Below are positions 53,615 through 64,000 of a DNA stretch of 64,000 nt, piece after piece. Source of the stretch: Lepidodermella squamata (lineage: Eukaryota; Gastrotricha). The DNA lies in contig JBLDXI010000048.1 of NCBI GenBank assembly GCA_047495785.1, positions 930,001 through 994,000 on the forward strand, read 5' to 3'. The notes under the pieces were generated by a model that did not search any database, was not told where the DNA came from, and worked only from the letters and a program-made list of their open reading frames with translations. The translations under genes and the position numbers were made by a program. Each line of letters starts with the position of its first letter. The stretch's first letter is position 1.

Positions 53615-56336
53615 TCAGACGCCTTCATAGCATTTGAAAGGATCAGAGTAGGGCGGTGTTGCATCCGAGACCTAAGAAGTACATGGATAATTAGAGCAAG
53701 CAAAAACTAATTTTACGAAAGGCAACCCACCTCAGTCGGTTTGCATCCGAAATCTGCGCGTCTGCATTCGGCAAACGGCTTACCTGGGATGTTCCGGTAA
53801 CAGCGGATGTATTTCTGTTACGTAATAAAATAGAGCGATATTATTGGCGATATCTAGGCGTACCCAGTTGAGATCAGCTCGATGACTACACGCCAGCAAA
53901 TTTCGGCCGAAAAAGGCATACGAGTTGAACATCTAAAGCAGTTGAAGCAATAAAATCTGCAAAAATGTGCTAATTTCTCATGTCCTGACGATTTTGCTCT
54001 CCCCGGGAAGGCAGCCCTGGTCGCCGGCGATGCAGCGGAATGTCGAACCTTTGACGCATTTTTTGGCGTTCTGAGTAGCAGAAAATATAGAGTGAGTAAG
54101 CTTTCAGTTCGCAACTCACGCCTTTGTTGCAAGTGTCCGTGAAACGAGCTGTCCATTCTTTGAAAGGAGCTTCGCCATCCAAGCAGTACGGCCTACATGC
54201 TTCGAACTGGCCAGTTACCGAGTTGATGCAACGCGAAGTCAATTGAGCTATGAAAAAACATCGGAATTTGTTATTCCAGTAGAGTTACTGTTGGTTACTT
54301 TCACAACATCGGAAAATAAAGCAAAAGAATTCAAAGACTCACTGCAGCTCTTAATTCTGTCGGAATTCTCGCAGGCGGTCTTGCCACCGTTACCCAAGCA
54401 TTGCAATGAAGAAAAATCGATATTACGGCATGCATTTCCAGACTCATTTATATTGCCCCTAGGAAAATTGCTGTAGGGCGTAGCAGATGAGGACCAGGGG
54501 TAGCAGGTTGCCCCGGTTGAGGTCTTCGTCAAGAGCGATCCTTCATAATCATTCGCGTTCGGCGTGATTCGGCATTCTCGGGGCAACTCGGTTGCTTTCA
54601 CACCAGGGCATGTAGCGAAGACCGTAAGAGTGACACTGACGTCTATGTCGAACGGTAAGCTCGCGTAGACTAAGGCTTGATTTTTGTTGGTCATGTAGAC
54701 ACGACCATGGGCAGCAGAGTAACGGCAGTGTCTGAGTGGAGTCAGAAATAAGCGGAAAAAAATGTTTATTCCCTGACGCTTACATAAATCCGGGAACTCT
54801 GCTCTCGGGACCCATTTCTCTTATTAGGATAAAGTTTACACAAGAGAATAATCCTGAAAATAATTATTAGGCAAATATTCCCATAACTCAAAACTCCAAC
54901 CCAAAGGTTTTAAATCGACATATGTTGGGAAAGCGAACACCAATCCACTTTTGTCCCCCTGAAAGAGAAAAGATACAATCGGGATCTCTGGAATGAATAA
55001 CTTTCGAACCGTTGAGACACGCCAAGAACAGCTCTTGGAATTGGCTCTGACTTTTTCGGAAGTTGATATGTTGACGGCAGTGCAGGGCTCGACATAAATT
55101 TCGCCGCCGCAGCCATTCGTTGTATCTGTCGGGTACGGGATTTCGCAAAAATCGCCACCAAGGCCAACCGGGCAGAAGCATTTCGTACAGTTCACGCTCG
55201 GATTCGGGTAACCACCATTTTGGCATGTAATTGTCGGGTTCTTGCACGGATCGGAACCTGTGATGAAAGTTTGATTTACGCCATTCTTGATGCATGATTG
55301 CATAGTTCAGCTCACTAAAGCAGTTGTAAAGCGTGTTCAACTTTACCATGTCGAACAAAGATAGGTAAAGAGTCTGCCCCAAGCTTATTGAGTATCGTAG
55401 GTCGTGCGGATACCGCTCATTTACTTTGATACTACCTTTCCTGTCCATCGTAGGGTTGAACAATGACTCATAATCGAATGGAGTAGCGTTGTAATACGTT
55501 TGACCAGGGTTAATTGGGTAGCTTGTTAGAGCAAGTTAAAGAAATATGCTCCCAAAAACGTAATAAAAGCAAACCTGCTCTCGGAGCCAGGGTAGGGAGT
55601 AAGATATTGATCGCGATCTGCCCGCCTGATTTCATACGTTAGTCCCAGGACGTAGCCAATTTTTCTCAATAAAAATTGCACCTGAGCCAAAATTCGTTTA
55701 TTTCAATTTTTTCGAAGTTTTAATATGACATTGACCTCCAAGACAGATTCGTCCATGCCGCCGATATTTTTGAATCCGATGAATTTTTGAGAATAATCGA
55801 CCCCATGAAATCCTCTTCTGTCCCTGAAATTAGATCATAAATTATTCAGAATTTGTCAAAATTGAAGTATTAAAATTCACCCGTATCCAAAGAAAAGAAT
55901 CGAGTTGGATGTATTCAGGTCGATAAATGGTCTTTCCTCGAACCGCAGACAGGTTACTGATTCGAGTTGAGCTATGGCTCGCTTCACAACGTCTTTTTCA
56001 TGTTCAGCTATCAATCGAGCATAAATGATTCCGATTATTCGATATGAAAATTATCAATAAGATAAACTCACAGATATCTGCATCACCGTCTGAGCCGGTA
56101 TTCCAGGTTTTGTTGTTGAACGCGTATGGTATGGGCAGTGGCCAGGGCTTCGCCGGCGGTTGACCAGGAGTGAAGCCATCATAAGAGTCTTTGTACAAAG
56201 TCATTGTTATATCGCTAATTGTTGGGTCAGCATTGTGGAATGTTACGTTGACCGCCTGCTCTTTAATTGCTAACGACAAACCGTGCAGGAGCGAGCAAGC
56301 GAACAAAAGAAAAATCCGGTTAGTCGAAGTCATCAA
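53615..56336 (-). CDS. astacin-EGF-CUB-kringle protein with a lost zinc site
   Basis: Eleven phase-consistent exons: 56072-56336, 55881-56007, 55736-55823, 55575-55681, 55316-55521, 54840-55257, 54343-54731, 54120-54247, 53990-54070, 53731-53814 and 53615-53671 (total 1,950 nt, 649 residues). A signal peptide (RIFLLFACSLLHGLSLA) and an astacin-type start (PWPLPIPYAF) lead into the protease fold (TCLRFEERP). The zinc motif HExxHxxGxxHExxRxDR reads RKIGYVLGLTYEIRRADR. All three His ligands and the catalytic Glu are replaced, and the Met-turn SxMHY reads SLFNP. Then come EGF (CQNGGYPN, CFCPVGLGG), CUB, a kringle-like module (YEGSLLTKTSTG, NACRNID) and a Cys-rich tail. The exon 53990 donor (GTCAGG) is the weakest call. 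Likely a secreted non-enzymatic astacin. Confidence 0.85.
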
Positions 56337-56865
56337 TCAATCTGGAAAAGTGGAAATTTTGATATGTAACCGTAATTCTAATCAAATGATTGGAATATAA
56401 TAACATCACGTTTTCATCAACAGGGGTCGGAGCACGCGCCTGGTATTTTATTTTTCATGGCGTCGTAAAATCGTTGAGATCACGTGATTAAATCTGTTTT
56501 TGATGAATGAGCACTTTTTTGAAACTAAGCCCCCATAAACAAGCACGGGAATTATTCAAAGATTAAATTTAGCTTTTAGTTCGGGCAACTCTTGAAGCTC
56601 CAAAGTTATCAACGATTTTTAGTTTTAATTTCAGCTTTTTTCGATTTGATTTTAAGATCAGGAAATGTTTTTATGCGGAAAGATCTTTAGTTTTGATTTT
56701 GCTTTCATATTGTTCATCGTTTCATTTTGTAAAGAATCAGGGCAAGTTGCTAAGTTTCATCTTATTTTTAGAATACTCCGCCTCTGCCTACAACATGTTA
56801 ACAACAGACATCATGTTTGTTTCCGCCACGGGATCATTGTCTAAGATTTCACTTTTGTCGATTGA
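56337..56865. other. intergenic spacer
   Basis: No coding signal. It should contain the promoter of the astacin-like gene and the 3' end of the GPCR paralogue. Confidence 0.5.
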
Positions 56866-59154
56866 TTAGCCACCGCTCGCACATGTTGGCTGTTGCTTCA
56901 AGGCAGGAAAGGAGATCGCTAACGAACTCAAGAACGCCGTGACTGACAGTATGATGCTAATTGCGACTTGCTGACTCGTGGGCTGACGTGAGAGAACTAC
57001 AATAATAAGGCTGCCAGCAGGCAGGAGTGTCGCAGCAAGAATGCAGCTCACACGGATAGAAGCCAGCTCCAATGAAGCCGATTCAAAGAGTGTGTGAAAC
57101 TTTTTTAGGGTTGTTGAAGCCAAGATTCCAGCCAGTACTAGAAGAATCTGGATTGATGAAATCACGCCAAGGAAAATCAATCCCGGAATTTCTGATAAAT
57201 CACATCCCATGAAGTAATAAACAGTGATCAAATCTGCTTCGAAGTCGTATTTTGGCTCACCAAGTAATTGATTGCTACAGTCTAATTGTCGTACAAACAG
57301 CCAAGCCAAAAGGACAACTAGTTGGGTAGATAGAAGGGCGGCGAACATTTTGAAAAATCTACCGTCCATTATGATGAGGGCTTCGCTGTTCTGAGTTGAA
57401 TTGCCGAGTTGAATTTTCACTCGTAGAGACACTGCACTTATCCGAGACTGCGCTCTGGACCGTCGTTTCAGAGTCAGCAATTCATTCAATTTAGAGGAAG
57501 TCGTGATAAGTAAGCTCAAGATAGGACCATAGCTGGCTACAGCGATGCCTCCAGTTGAAATAAAGAATATAGAAGCTCTCATAATTTCACTTCTTAAATC
57601 GAAAGTGTATATGCCAGATGCTACCAGTAGCAATACACACCCTGTTAAACCGATAGATTTAGATTTGCGCAGGCAAGCTTTTTCCCCCTTTAGCATGGCT
57701 AGGATACAAGTAGCTTCAAAGAAAGCTGTTATCGCAATAATAATCCAGCAAATGACCAAATTAGACTGATGTAGTTCCAGCCGTACAATTTTGCGGTCAG
57801 CCCTATCTTTGATTAATCGATCGCTGGGCCACTTAATGTCTCCGATCATTTCCATGCTGTACTTCGAATAATTGGATTCTTCTGAGCTATCATTTCCCTG
57901 GTACCTGACTACGTATAGCTGTTGAAACCCCGTCCCTGGGCTCCACGATGTAATCACTCTTGCGTCTCCAAGCAGTTGCCCATTATCTCCGTAAGAAGAA
58001 ATACCTTTCAGACCTCTTACTTTCATCTCAAGCATTGATTCATTGGCGATTCTAGCCACCAAATCAGGATGTCTGCTGTAGTCGCGTAGGGTCAGGTTGT
58101 AACGCGTCCTCAGTCTGACGTCGGTTTCATGCAATACCATCGCTGCCCTGAGGTAGACATCATAAAGTGTGTAGGCAAATGTGAATTCGTCTTCCGACGT
58201 TGTGTTAAGCATTCGAAACATCACATCGCGCAAATCAGCAGCTGAATGGCCCAACTCACTGACTGCTGAAAAATTCAGTGGTCTATGCGAATTTCCGTAA
58301 TAGAAAACCCGTTTTTGTTGGGCTATCAAAACTTGTTGAGAGCAACCGACTGGTGGGATTGAGTAAAATTGAGTGCTTGCCATTAGAAATACGTACCTCG
58401 ACCCATTTATCCCGAATTTATGGGCGGAGCATAGGAAATTTGCAGCCTGAGCTGGAAGAACGAAAATCCAAACAATTATTCTTATGTCATATTGGCGTAG
58501 ACTCGACGCTGTATCCTCGTCGAAATCAATGTAATTGTGAAATATCGGAACCTCGAAGCCATTTTCAATAGCTAGGTTGTAAAGATTCTGTGAGCCAGGA
58601 AAATCAGCTGCTGGGCTAGCTTGCGTGAAAATTGCGAATCTATTCCATTTTCCGACTTCTCTCATGAATTTGAGAATCGCAATGGAACTCGCTTTGCCGG
58701 CATTCAGCGAGAGATATAAGTTTGGGTATCGAGCTTTTTCTGCGAGAATGGGCGAGGCACAGAGGGAGGCTATAGCCACGAAGTTGACGTGATGAACAAA
58801 CGTGCCAACCGACTTACAACCCGTCGCTAGAGTAGGGCCAATTATCACTGGAGATTGGAGCTCATTAGATCCCAAGAGCTCGCCTTCTAGCAAGTATCTG
58901 AAGAGTTGCAGTGGCGCCGTTGTTCCTGAGTTGTCTTCACGTTGAATTCGAATTATTTCATACCCAGGCAGTATATCAGTGCGAGCGTTGATACTGTCGA
59001 TGACGAACTGCCCTGGATATGCCGATGCCATGTATTGCCTCATGTCGGTGGCGGCGGTTGTATTCAGAACAAGCTGACGGATAATGAAAGGCTTTTGCAT
59101 TGCCATGCAAGCCGCTAAGAAAAACGGAAATATCAGTGCTAACATTTTCATCAT
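56866..59154 (-). CDS. class C (GABA-B-like) G-protein-coupled receptor, intact paralogue
   Basis: Single-exon 762-residue protein ending in TAA. A signal peptide (LALIFPFFLAACMAM) is followed by a Venus-flytrap ligand domain (residues ~25-455) with VIIGPTLATGC, MREVGKWNRFAIFTQ and the D-rich EN/DFDE region. The seven helices occupy ~480-760 (CWIIIAITAFF, GIYTFDLR, GGIAVASYGPILSLLI, AAFLSTQ, EIPGLIFLGVI, SIRVSCILAATLLP). There is no Cys-rich linker between the parts, as in GABA-B receptors. A multiexon gene would be expected in this family, so a retrocopy-like intronless form is notable. It is the reference used to decode the split gene at 15947-52423. Confidence 0.9.
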   Translation of the reverse strand: MMKMLALIFPFFLAACMAMQKPFIIRQLVLNTTAATDMRQYMASAYPGQFVIDSINARTDILPGYEIIRIQREDNSGTTAPLQLFRYLLEGELLGSNELQSPVIIGPTLATGCKSVGTFVHHVNFVAIASLCASPILAEKARYPNLYLSLNAGKASSIAILKFMREVGKWNRFAIFTQASPAADFPGSQNLYNLAIENGFEVPIFHNYIDFDEDTASSLRQYDIRIIVWIFVLPAQAANFLCSAHKFGINGSRYVFLMASTQFYSIPPVGCSQQVLIAQQKRVFYYGNSHRPLNFSAVSELGHSAADLRDVMFRMLNTTSEDEFTFAYTLYDVYLRAAMVLHETDVRLRTRYNLTLRDYSRHPDLVARIANESMLEMKVRGLKGISSYGDNGQLLGDARVITSWSPGTGFQQLYVVRYQGNDSSEESNYSKYSMEMIGDIKWPSDRLIKDRADRKIVRLELHQSNLVICWIIIAITAFFEATCILAMLKGEKACLRKSKSIGLTGCVLLLVASGIYTFDLRSEIMRASIFFISTGGIAVASYGPILSLLITTSSKLNELLTLKRRSRAQSRISAVSLRVKIQLGNSTQNSEALIIMDGRFFKMFAALLSTQLVVLLAWLFVRQLDCSNQLLGEPKYDFEADLITVYYFMGCDLSEIPGLIFLGVISSIQILLVLAGILASTTLKKFHTLFESASLELASIRVSCILAATLLPAGSLIIVVLSRQPTSQQVAISIILSVTAFLSSLAISFPALKQQPTCASGG

Positions 59155-59641
59155 AACATTCAGTGATTCAGGTTCGGCGATGAATATATATGATGAACAT
59201 TACTTTATTGGCTGTATCGAATATTGCTTGCGAGGAATTTAGCTCAAGCTCAATGGAATTCGAAATAAACTTGCAATGCTCAACAGTGTCCATCGCCCAA
59301 TCCGATGTCAAATATCCCGTCTTCGTTTTTATCGTATTAATAAGTCCTGTTAATCTGATTTTAATTAAGAAACACGATAGGTGATTCTTCCATGAATCAC
59401 CCAAAGATTTAGCCGGCTTTGCTCACAGGTCACTTGCTACTTGCTCTACCTACGTTGCCACGTCTAACTGTGCTGAACTGTGACCATTCTGATTCGATCA
59501 CGAATTGGATTGTAATTAATCATACAAGAAGCTGTTGGACTTGAAGCAGAGAGATTTTGGATTTTCAATCAAAATATGTATCGAAGTGAAAAAGAAAAGT
59601 TGAATAACTTGAATCACATTTCTAGTTTGAGTAAAATTTTT
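59155..59641. other. intergenic spacer
   Basis: Separates the GPCR from the Cys-loop channel gene on the same strand. No coding signal supported. Confidence 0.5.
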
Positions 59642-60891
59642 CTAGTCATTTGAATTTATGGAAATAGCACAGTATGCTGTGATTGACAGCAAAGCCATCG
59701 ATGCTCCAGTTGCTACGGCTATATCAAAACCCCGAATCAGGCTCATCTTCATGAAGCCGTAGCCAATCGACCGCCGTGCAATTTTCGTCTCGGCAAACGC
59801 AACAGCAAACACGGTGTAAGCTGTAATAACAGCGGCTACGCAAATACCAGCCTGCATGCCGAAGACCGTGTAAATTCGCACCGATTTCCGCGGCAACTCT
59901 GCTGTAATCAACTGAAGAGCAAACATTAGAGACAGAAAGATTGTGACGCAAAAGCTCGGTCGGTCTGGTAGGGCTGGTGGCATGATAAGAGCGACAAGAG
60001 ACAGAGACAGGATTAGAAATATAGGAAGGAAATAGTTACTCAGAAACATTGCGTCGTCGCGCTGCACGGTTATCGTCAGCTTTATATGATATCGCTGGGC
60101 ATCAGCTGCATCATCGTCGACATCGAGATAGACCTTCGACGCTACCATTTGCGAAATAGAAACAAAGCGCCAAATATCGCCATCACTCAGTGCGGACGGA
60201 AGAATCGAATAATCGACTTCGGCAATAGCCACTTCCTCTGAGCTATGATCCAAGTGATAGTCCATCGAGCATTCGACTCTATCGAAAGGGAACTTCCTGA
60301 AGTTGAATCCGTCGCAATCCGTCGTGATCGTAGTGAGACCTGAAGCGATATTTGTTACTGCGAGATAAGGCTGGACCAACAGCCGGTAAACAGGGAGGCT
60401 TCTTGCGACGTTGAAACTCCGATCAGCGTTCGTGTGATAAATGCTGGGCATCCACGTGTTTTCTCGTGTCCGGTTGAAAGCAAACATTTTAAATCGGCTA
60501 GAGTTCTTGAATAGTACTTCTTGATCGACAGGATTACAGCCTTCTTTCGGAAAGGGCCACTCAATCGATATGAAAGCTTGGAGCGTAATTCTGAAGATTA
60601 AATTCCATTTTTTCGCCTTATTTTGGTATCTATAAGTTTCACAAACCGTTCACTCAAGTCGTCGATCTCATTGATCCGCATAATGCGAAAGCGCATTGAC
60701 ACGTTAATTGGCATATCGGAATATCGATTAGCTAAGTTGAGTTCAGAAATAAGGTCAGGCGAATCCGCCAAAGGGCAGGTTGAATTTAGGACCATTTTCT
60801 CCGCCCATTTGTACAAAGACTTGGGCTGGCTATCATCAGCAATGCATGGCGACGAGATCAAAAGAATTGCGTAGACTGGTACTGGTAACAT
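59642..60891 (-). CDS. Cys-loop ligand-gated ion channel subunit
   Basis: Exons 60647-60891 and 59642-60590, with a 56-bp intron, give 397 residues. Signal peptide (MLPVPVYAILLIS), ligand-binding beta sandwich (NVSMRFRIMRI, IDDLSERITL), the loop disulphide CDGFNFRKFPFDRVEC, then four helices: M1 NYFLPIFLILSLSLVALIM, M2 RPSFCVTIFLSLMFALQLIT, M3 VFGMQAGICVAAVITAYTVF and M4 DIAVATGASMALLSITAYCA. The Cys loop has 14 residues between cysteines instead of the usual 13. The M3-M4 linker is only about 25 residues, far shorter than in most animal subunits. The pore-lining PAR-type anion motif reads PALPDR. Ligand and ion are not deducible. Confidence 0.9.
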
Positions 60892-61590
60892 TCTAAAAAT
60901 TCACGGGTAAATGATCGACAAACTCTGTCACTCGTGACAGCTCTCATTCATCTACATGTATTGTTTACCAGGAAGAAATGCTTTCAAAATCGAAGTGGGT
61001 TGATGGCCATCATCTGCTAAAGCTCTGTGCAAATATAAATACACGTCTTTCTTTCAACCGAGCAGTATGCGCTTCGGGAAAAAACTGGGCGACGAATACC
61101 GTTGAATGATGATAATAATTTGAATTTAACTTGGTACACGAGTAAATTTATCCAAGATAATTATTCAAAATGTAATGCGATAGATTGCGAAAACCGTTCA
61201 TGTTTCGCATTTAATTCTAAATGCATAGAAGGATTCACGGTCAATAGATTTTAATTAGGCCCATTTCAATATTCGGAATGTTTCATAGAGAGAGGCCAAC
61301 TTTGGAATAGGAAAGAGAGATTGAATTATATACCAGAAACTAACAGATGATCGAAAACATCCGCGAACATGTCATGCAGTTTTTTACTTAGTCTACCGTA
61401 TTTATTGAGAAAGTGACGTATGCTAACAAACTTCGAGGATTTTTTATTCTTTGTTGAACAAAGTACACGAGTAAACGTACACAAAGTACACGAGAGAATA
61501 AAAACTCCTCGAAGCCAAAGCCATCTAATGCGCCATCTAATGTGACCAAGCGCCATCTAATGCGCGAATGAGGCTGATTTCGAACAACCG

Positions 61591-61760
61591 GCGCCAATCA
61601 ACCGCTTAGCAATCCTCGTCTCGGCAAACGCAACCGCAAACTCGGTGTAGGCTGTAATAACTGTAGCTACGCAAATACTAGCTTGCATGCCGAAGACTGT
61701 ATAGATGCGAATCGATTTTTTCGGCAGTTCTTCTGTAACCAGTTGAAAAGCGCGAACATG
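61591..61760 (-). pseudogene. Cys-loop channel fragment (M2-M3 region)
   Basis: Minus-strand stretch matching the M2 end and M3 of the neighbouring channels (TEELPKKS, IYTVFGMQA, VITAYTEFAVAFAET). It is flanked by unrelated sequence, and a one-base slip lies near its 5' end. Remnant of a third, lost channel gene in the cluster. Confidence 0.85.
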
Positions 61761-61947
61761 TAGTTACATGCATCATTGCGAATTTTGAGGTCATTTTCAG
61801 CGAAAATAATGGGAAATACCACTATTCTGGAAGTATAGTTCACATTATTCGCGAATATCGTGGCGAGTTTTTAATCGATTTCACCCACAAAATTTATTTA
61901 ACATGGTAAAGATCAAAAGCGACTCGCAAAAATCACATTAAGTTTTT

Positions 61948-62895
61948 CTACTCATGTGAATTGATGGAAACAGCACAGTAGGCTGTAATTGACAGCAAAG
62001 CCATCGATGCTCCAGCTGCCACGACTATATCAAAGCCCCGAATAAGGCTCATCTTCATGAAGCCGTAGCCAATCGACCGCCGTGCAATTTTCGTCTCGGC
62101 AAACGCAACAGCAAACACGGTGTAAGCTGTAATAACAGCGGCTACGCAAATACCAGCCTGCATGCCGAAGACCGTGTAAATTCGCACCGATTTCCGCGGC
62201 AACTCTGCTGTAATCAACTGAAGAGCAAACATTAGAGACAGAAAGATTGTGACGCAAAAGCTTGGTCGGTCAGGTAGAGCTGGTGGCATGATAAGAGCGA
62301 CGAGCGACAAAGAAAGAATTAAGAAAATCGGGAGGAAATAGTTACTCAAGAACACCGCATTATCGCGTTGAACAGTTACCTTCAGCCTTATATGATATCT
62401 CTCAGCAGCAAATTCATGATCGTCGATTTCGTGCAAGATGTTCGAGGCTACATATTTCGAAATAGAAACCAAACGCCAAATATCGCCGTCACTAAGTGCG
62501 GACGGAAGAATCGAATAATCGACTTCGGTGATAGCTACTTCCTTCGAAGTATGGTCTAAGCGATATTCCATCGAGCATTCGACACTATCAAAAGGGAACT
62601 TCCTGAAGTTGAATCCGTCGCAATTTGTCGTTATTGTAGTGAGCCCCTGAGCAATAGTTGTTACTGAGGTAACAGGCTGAACTAACAACAGGTAAACAGG
62701 GAGACTTCTTGCGACATTGAAACTTCGATCAGCGTTCGTGTGAAAAATGCCAGGCATCCACGTGGTTTCTCGTGTTCGGTTCATAACGAACACTTTCTCC
62801 GTTGCGCTTGAGTTCACGAAGAGTACTTCTTGATCGACAGGATTACAGCTGTAAGGTAGACTGTTGCTTGATGGCAAAAGACTAGATTTATAACC
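61948..62895 (-). pseudogene. Cys-loop channel paralogue lacking its first exon
   Basis: Closely related to the gene at 59642-60891, sharing from CNPVDQEVLF through M4 to a TAG stop. The loop reads CDGFNFRKFPFDSVEC, again with 14 residues between the cysteines. Everything upstream of codon SCNPVD is missing: no signal peptide or first ~85 residues are present, and the retroelement end begins right next to it. The coding part itself has no stop or frameshift. The first exon may lie beyond the right edge, separated by the retroelement insertion. Confidence 0.75.
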
Positions 62896-62896
62896 C

Positions 62897-63218
62897 AAAA
62901 ATGAGCACCTTTATTCTATCATTGTTTATCGCTTTTATAGGCAATCATTCAGTAAAAACCATATATTGCCACGCGGTGTGACGCAGCACACTTATCACGT
63001 GAATGCTATGAGTCTAACACGTGAATCTCGCATGGCTATACTTTGATCGCGTGCTCTGGCTAAACGCCGAGAGCACACCACGCTACACACTTCCGAGCCA
63101 GGAATGTTTGTACATTCTGACTAACTACTGGGGAGCGCCAAATTTTAACATCATAAGTAATATCACGTAGTTGAGAAAACAAAAACTGAATGAATCAATG
63201 TTCGCCTTGGATGTGCTC
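62897..63218 (-). other. possible LTR-like tail of the retroelement
   Basis: On the minus strand, downstream of the integrase gene, this stretch has a TATA box (CCTATAAAAGC, about 62932-62942) followed 25 bp later by AATAAAG (about 62911-62917), the TATA/poly(A) pairing seen in LTRs. No clear TG...CA boundaries or polypurine tract could be fixed, and the second LTR would lie outside the window. Confidence 0.35.
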
Positions 63219-64000
63219 TTAGTCGTCGTTGAGATCATGGTCGTTCGGGTTTTCGGCTTCTTCGGGGGTCTGGTGCTTGGGTTTGGTTGTCTTACGCACA
63301 TAACTGTGGTCGTCAATGAAACGGGTTGATCGTTGTGCGTAGGAGTGGTCGCCGGCATCGGCTCGCCTCAACGTGCCGTGAGATTCTGCCGCCTGACCGT
63401 CTTGATCGTTGACTGCCGGAGTCGGTGAGCCGATGGGTTGCTGCGTCGTCTGGGTTGGCTGGCCTGCCAAATCATCCAAAGCTGTCGGCGTATCATCTGT
63501 CCCAACCAAAGGTAAAGGATCTGGCTCTATTGCAGCATTTTCGCTAATGATCAAGTTAGGGTGGAACTTGGGAAAATCTGGTGCCGGACGGAACTTTTTT
63601 AGCATGCTTGCGTGCACAGTTGATTCCAAGTTATCCGGTCCTTTTATTAGCCACAGGACTGGGCTTCGCTCGTCCCTAGAGACGACAGTGTATGTCCCCC
63701 GGTATCTTGGACCGAGTTTGTTCCTTACGTACTTGGCAAGGAGGACTGTTTCACCTGGCTCAAAGTCAATCTCTTGGGCTTTTTTATCAAATTGCTTCTT
63801 CTGCCCCTTTTTGGCATCTATCAAGCGATTTCTGATTTCTGCCCATAGGCTAAGAACATGAGGATGAGTGAAGGTGTTGGACATTGGTGGAAAAGCACTT
63901 GCTCCTAGAACAAGTCGCCCTGGGAGGATAGGCTGAAAATTATAAACTGCCTCAAATGGTGACTTTCCCGTTGAAGAATGTACCGCTGTGCGGTATGCAA
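63219..64000 (-). mobile_element. Ty3/gypsy-like retrotransposon integrase, 3' part
   Basis: Open frame entering from the right edge. The integrase core end reads AYRTAVHSSTGKSPFEAVYN, then PGRLVLGASAFPP. The downstream GPRY-type module KLGPRYRGTYTVVSRDE and DNLESTVHASMLKKFRP is typical of Ty3/gypsy C-termini. A Pro/Thr-rich tail and a stop at 63219 follow. The start of the element, its protease, RT and other LTR are beyond the window. Confidence 0.85.

Overview
The window looks like nuclear DNA of an invertebrate animal with a compact gene style. Exons are joined by GT-AG introns of about 50-60 bp, and the proteins are metazoan secreted and membrane types: C-type lectins, kringle, EB module, astacin-EGF-CUB, Cys-loop channels and a class C GPCR. 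There is also a cytochrome P450 and an interstitial TTAGGG tract. I cannot name the phylum from sequence alone.

Region 1 (1-15.8 kb) is ordinary host sequence. In order it holds the 3' end of a PAN/kringle/C-type-lectin mosaic gene (+), an EB-module surface protein (+), a two-domain C-type lectin (-), a SABATH-type carboxyl methyltransferase (-), a TPR-SET (SMYD4-like) gene with an in-frame TAA (+), a two-exon P450 (+) and an unknown two-helix membrane protein (+).

Region 2 (15.9-52.4 kb, -) is one class C (GABA-B-like) receptor gene cut twice by mobile DNA. The first cut is a 14,790-bp element (16829-31618) with ~240-bp inverted termini and a 4-bp AAAT duplication. It is full of nested transposons: a hAT MITE with an exact 8-bp duplication, a decayed MULE carrying a 2A-like motif, a LINE piece, a MITE packed with AGCTCAGCT palindromes, a CACTA-like MITE, an element with CTGTA...TACAG arrays, and two abutting perfect palindromes. 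The second cut is a 19,403-bp Polinton/adintovirus (32770-52172) with 6-bp TATTTG duplications. Removing both insertions and one copy of each duplication leaves 2,274 nt, an unbroken 758-codon frame matching the intact paralogue at 56866-59154.

Region 3 is the Polinton itself. Its left arm encodes dUTPase, deoxynucleoside kinase, a RING/TRAF-like protein, a PC4-like ssDNA-binding protein and an 11-exon protein-primed PolB. Its right arm, all on the minus strand, encodes packaging ATPase, adenain-like protease, hexon-like major capsid protein, a basic core protein, a candidate minor capsid protein, a chromodomain integrase, membrane proteins and a divergent TATA-binding protein (TBP) homologue. 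A TBP homologue together with a PC4-like protein suggests the element brings part of its own transcription machinery. This is the most unusual system in the window.

Region 4 (52.4-64 kb, -) is host sequence again. It contains a small MITE sharing the AAAT/CGT end signature of the 14.8-kb element, an 11-exon astacin-EGF-CUB-kringle gene whose zinc site is entirely lost, the intact class C GPCR paralogue, a Cys-loop channel, a channel remnant, a second channel lacking its first exon, and the 3' end of a Ty3/gypsy-like retroelement abutting that gene.
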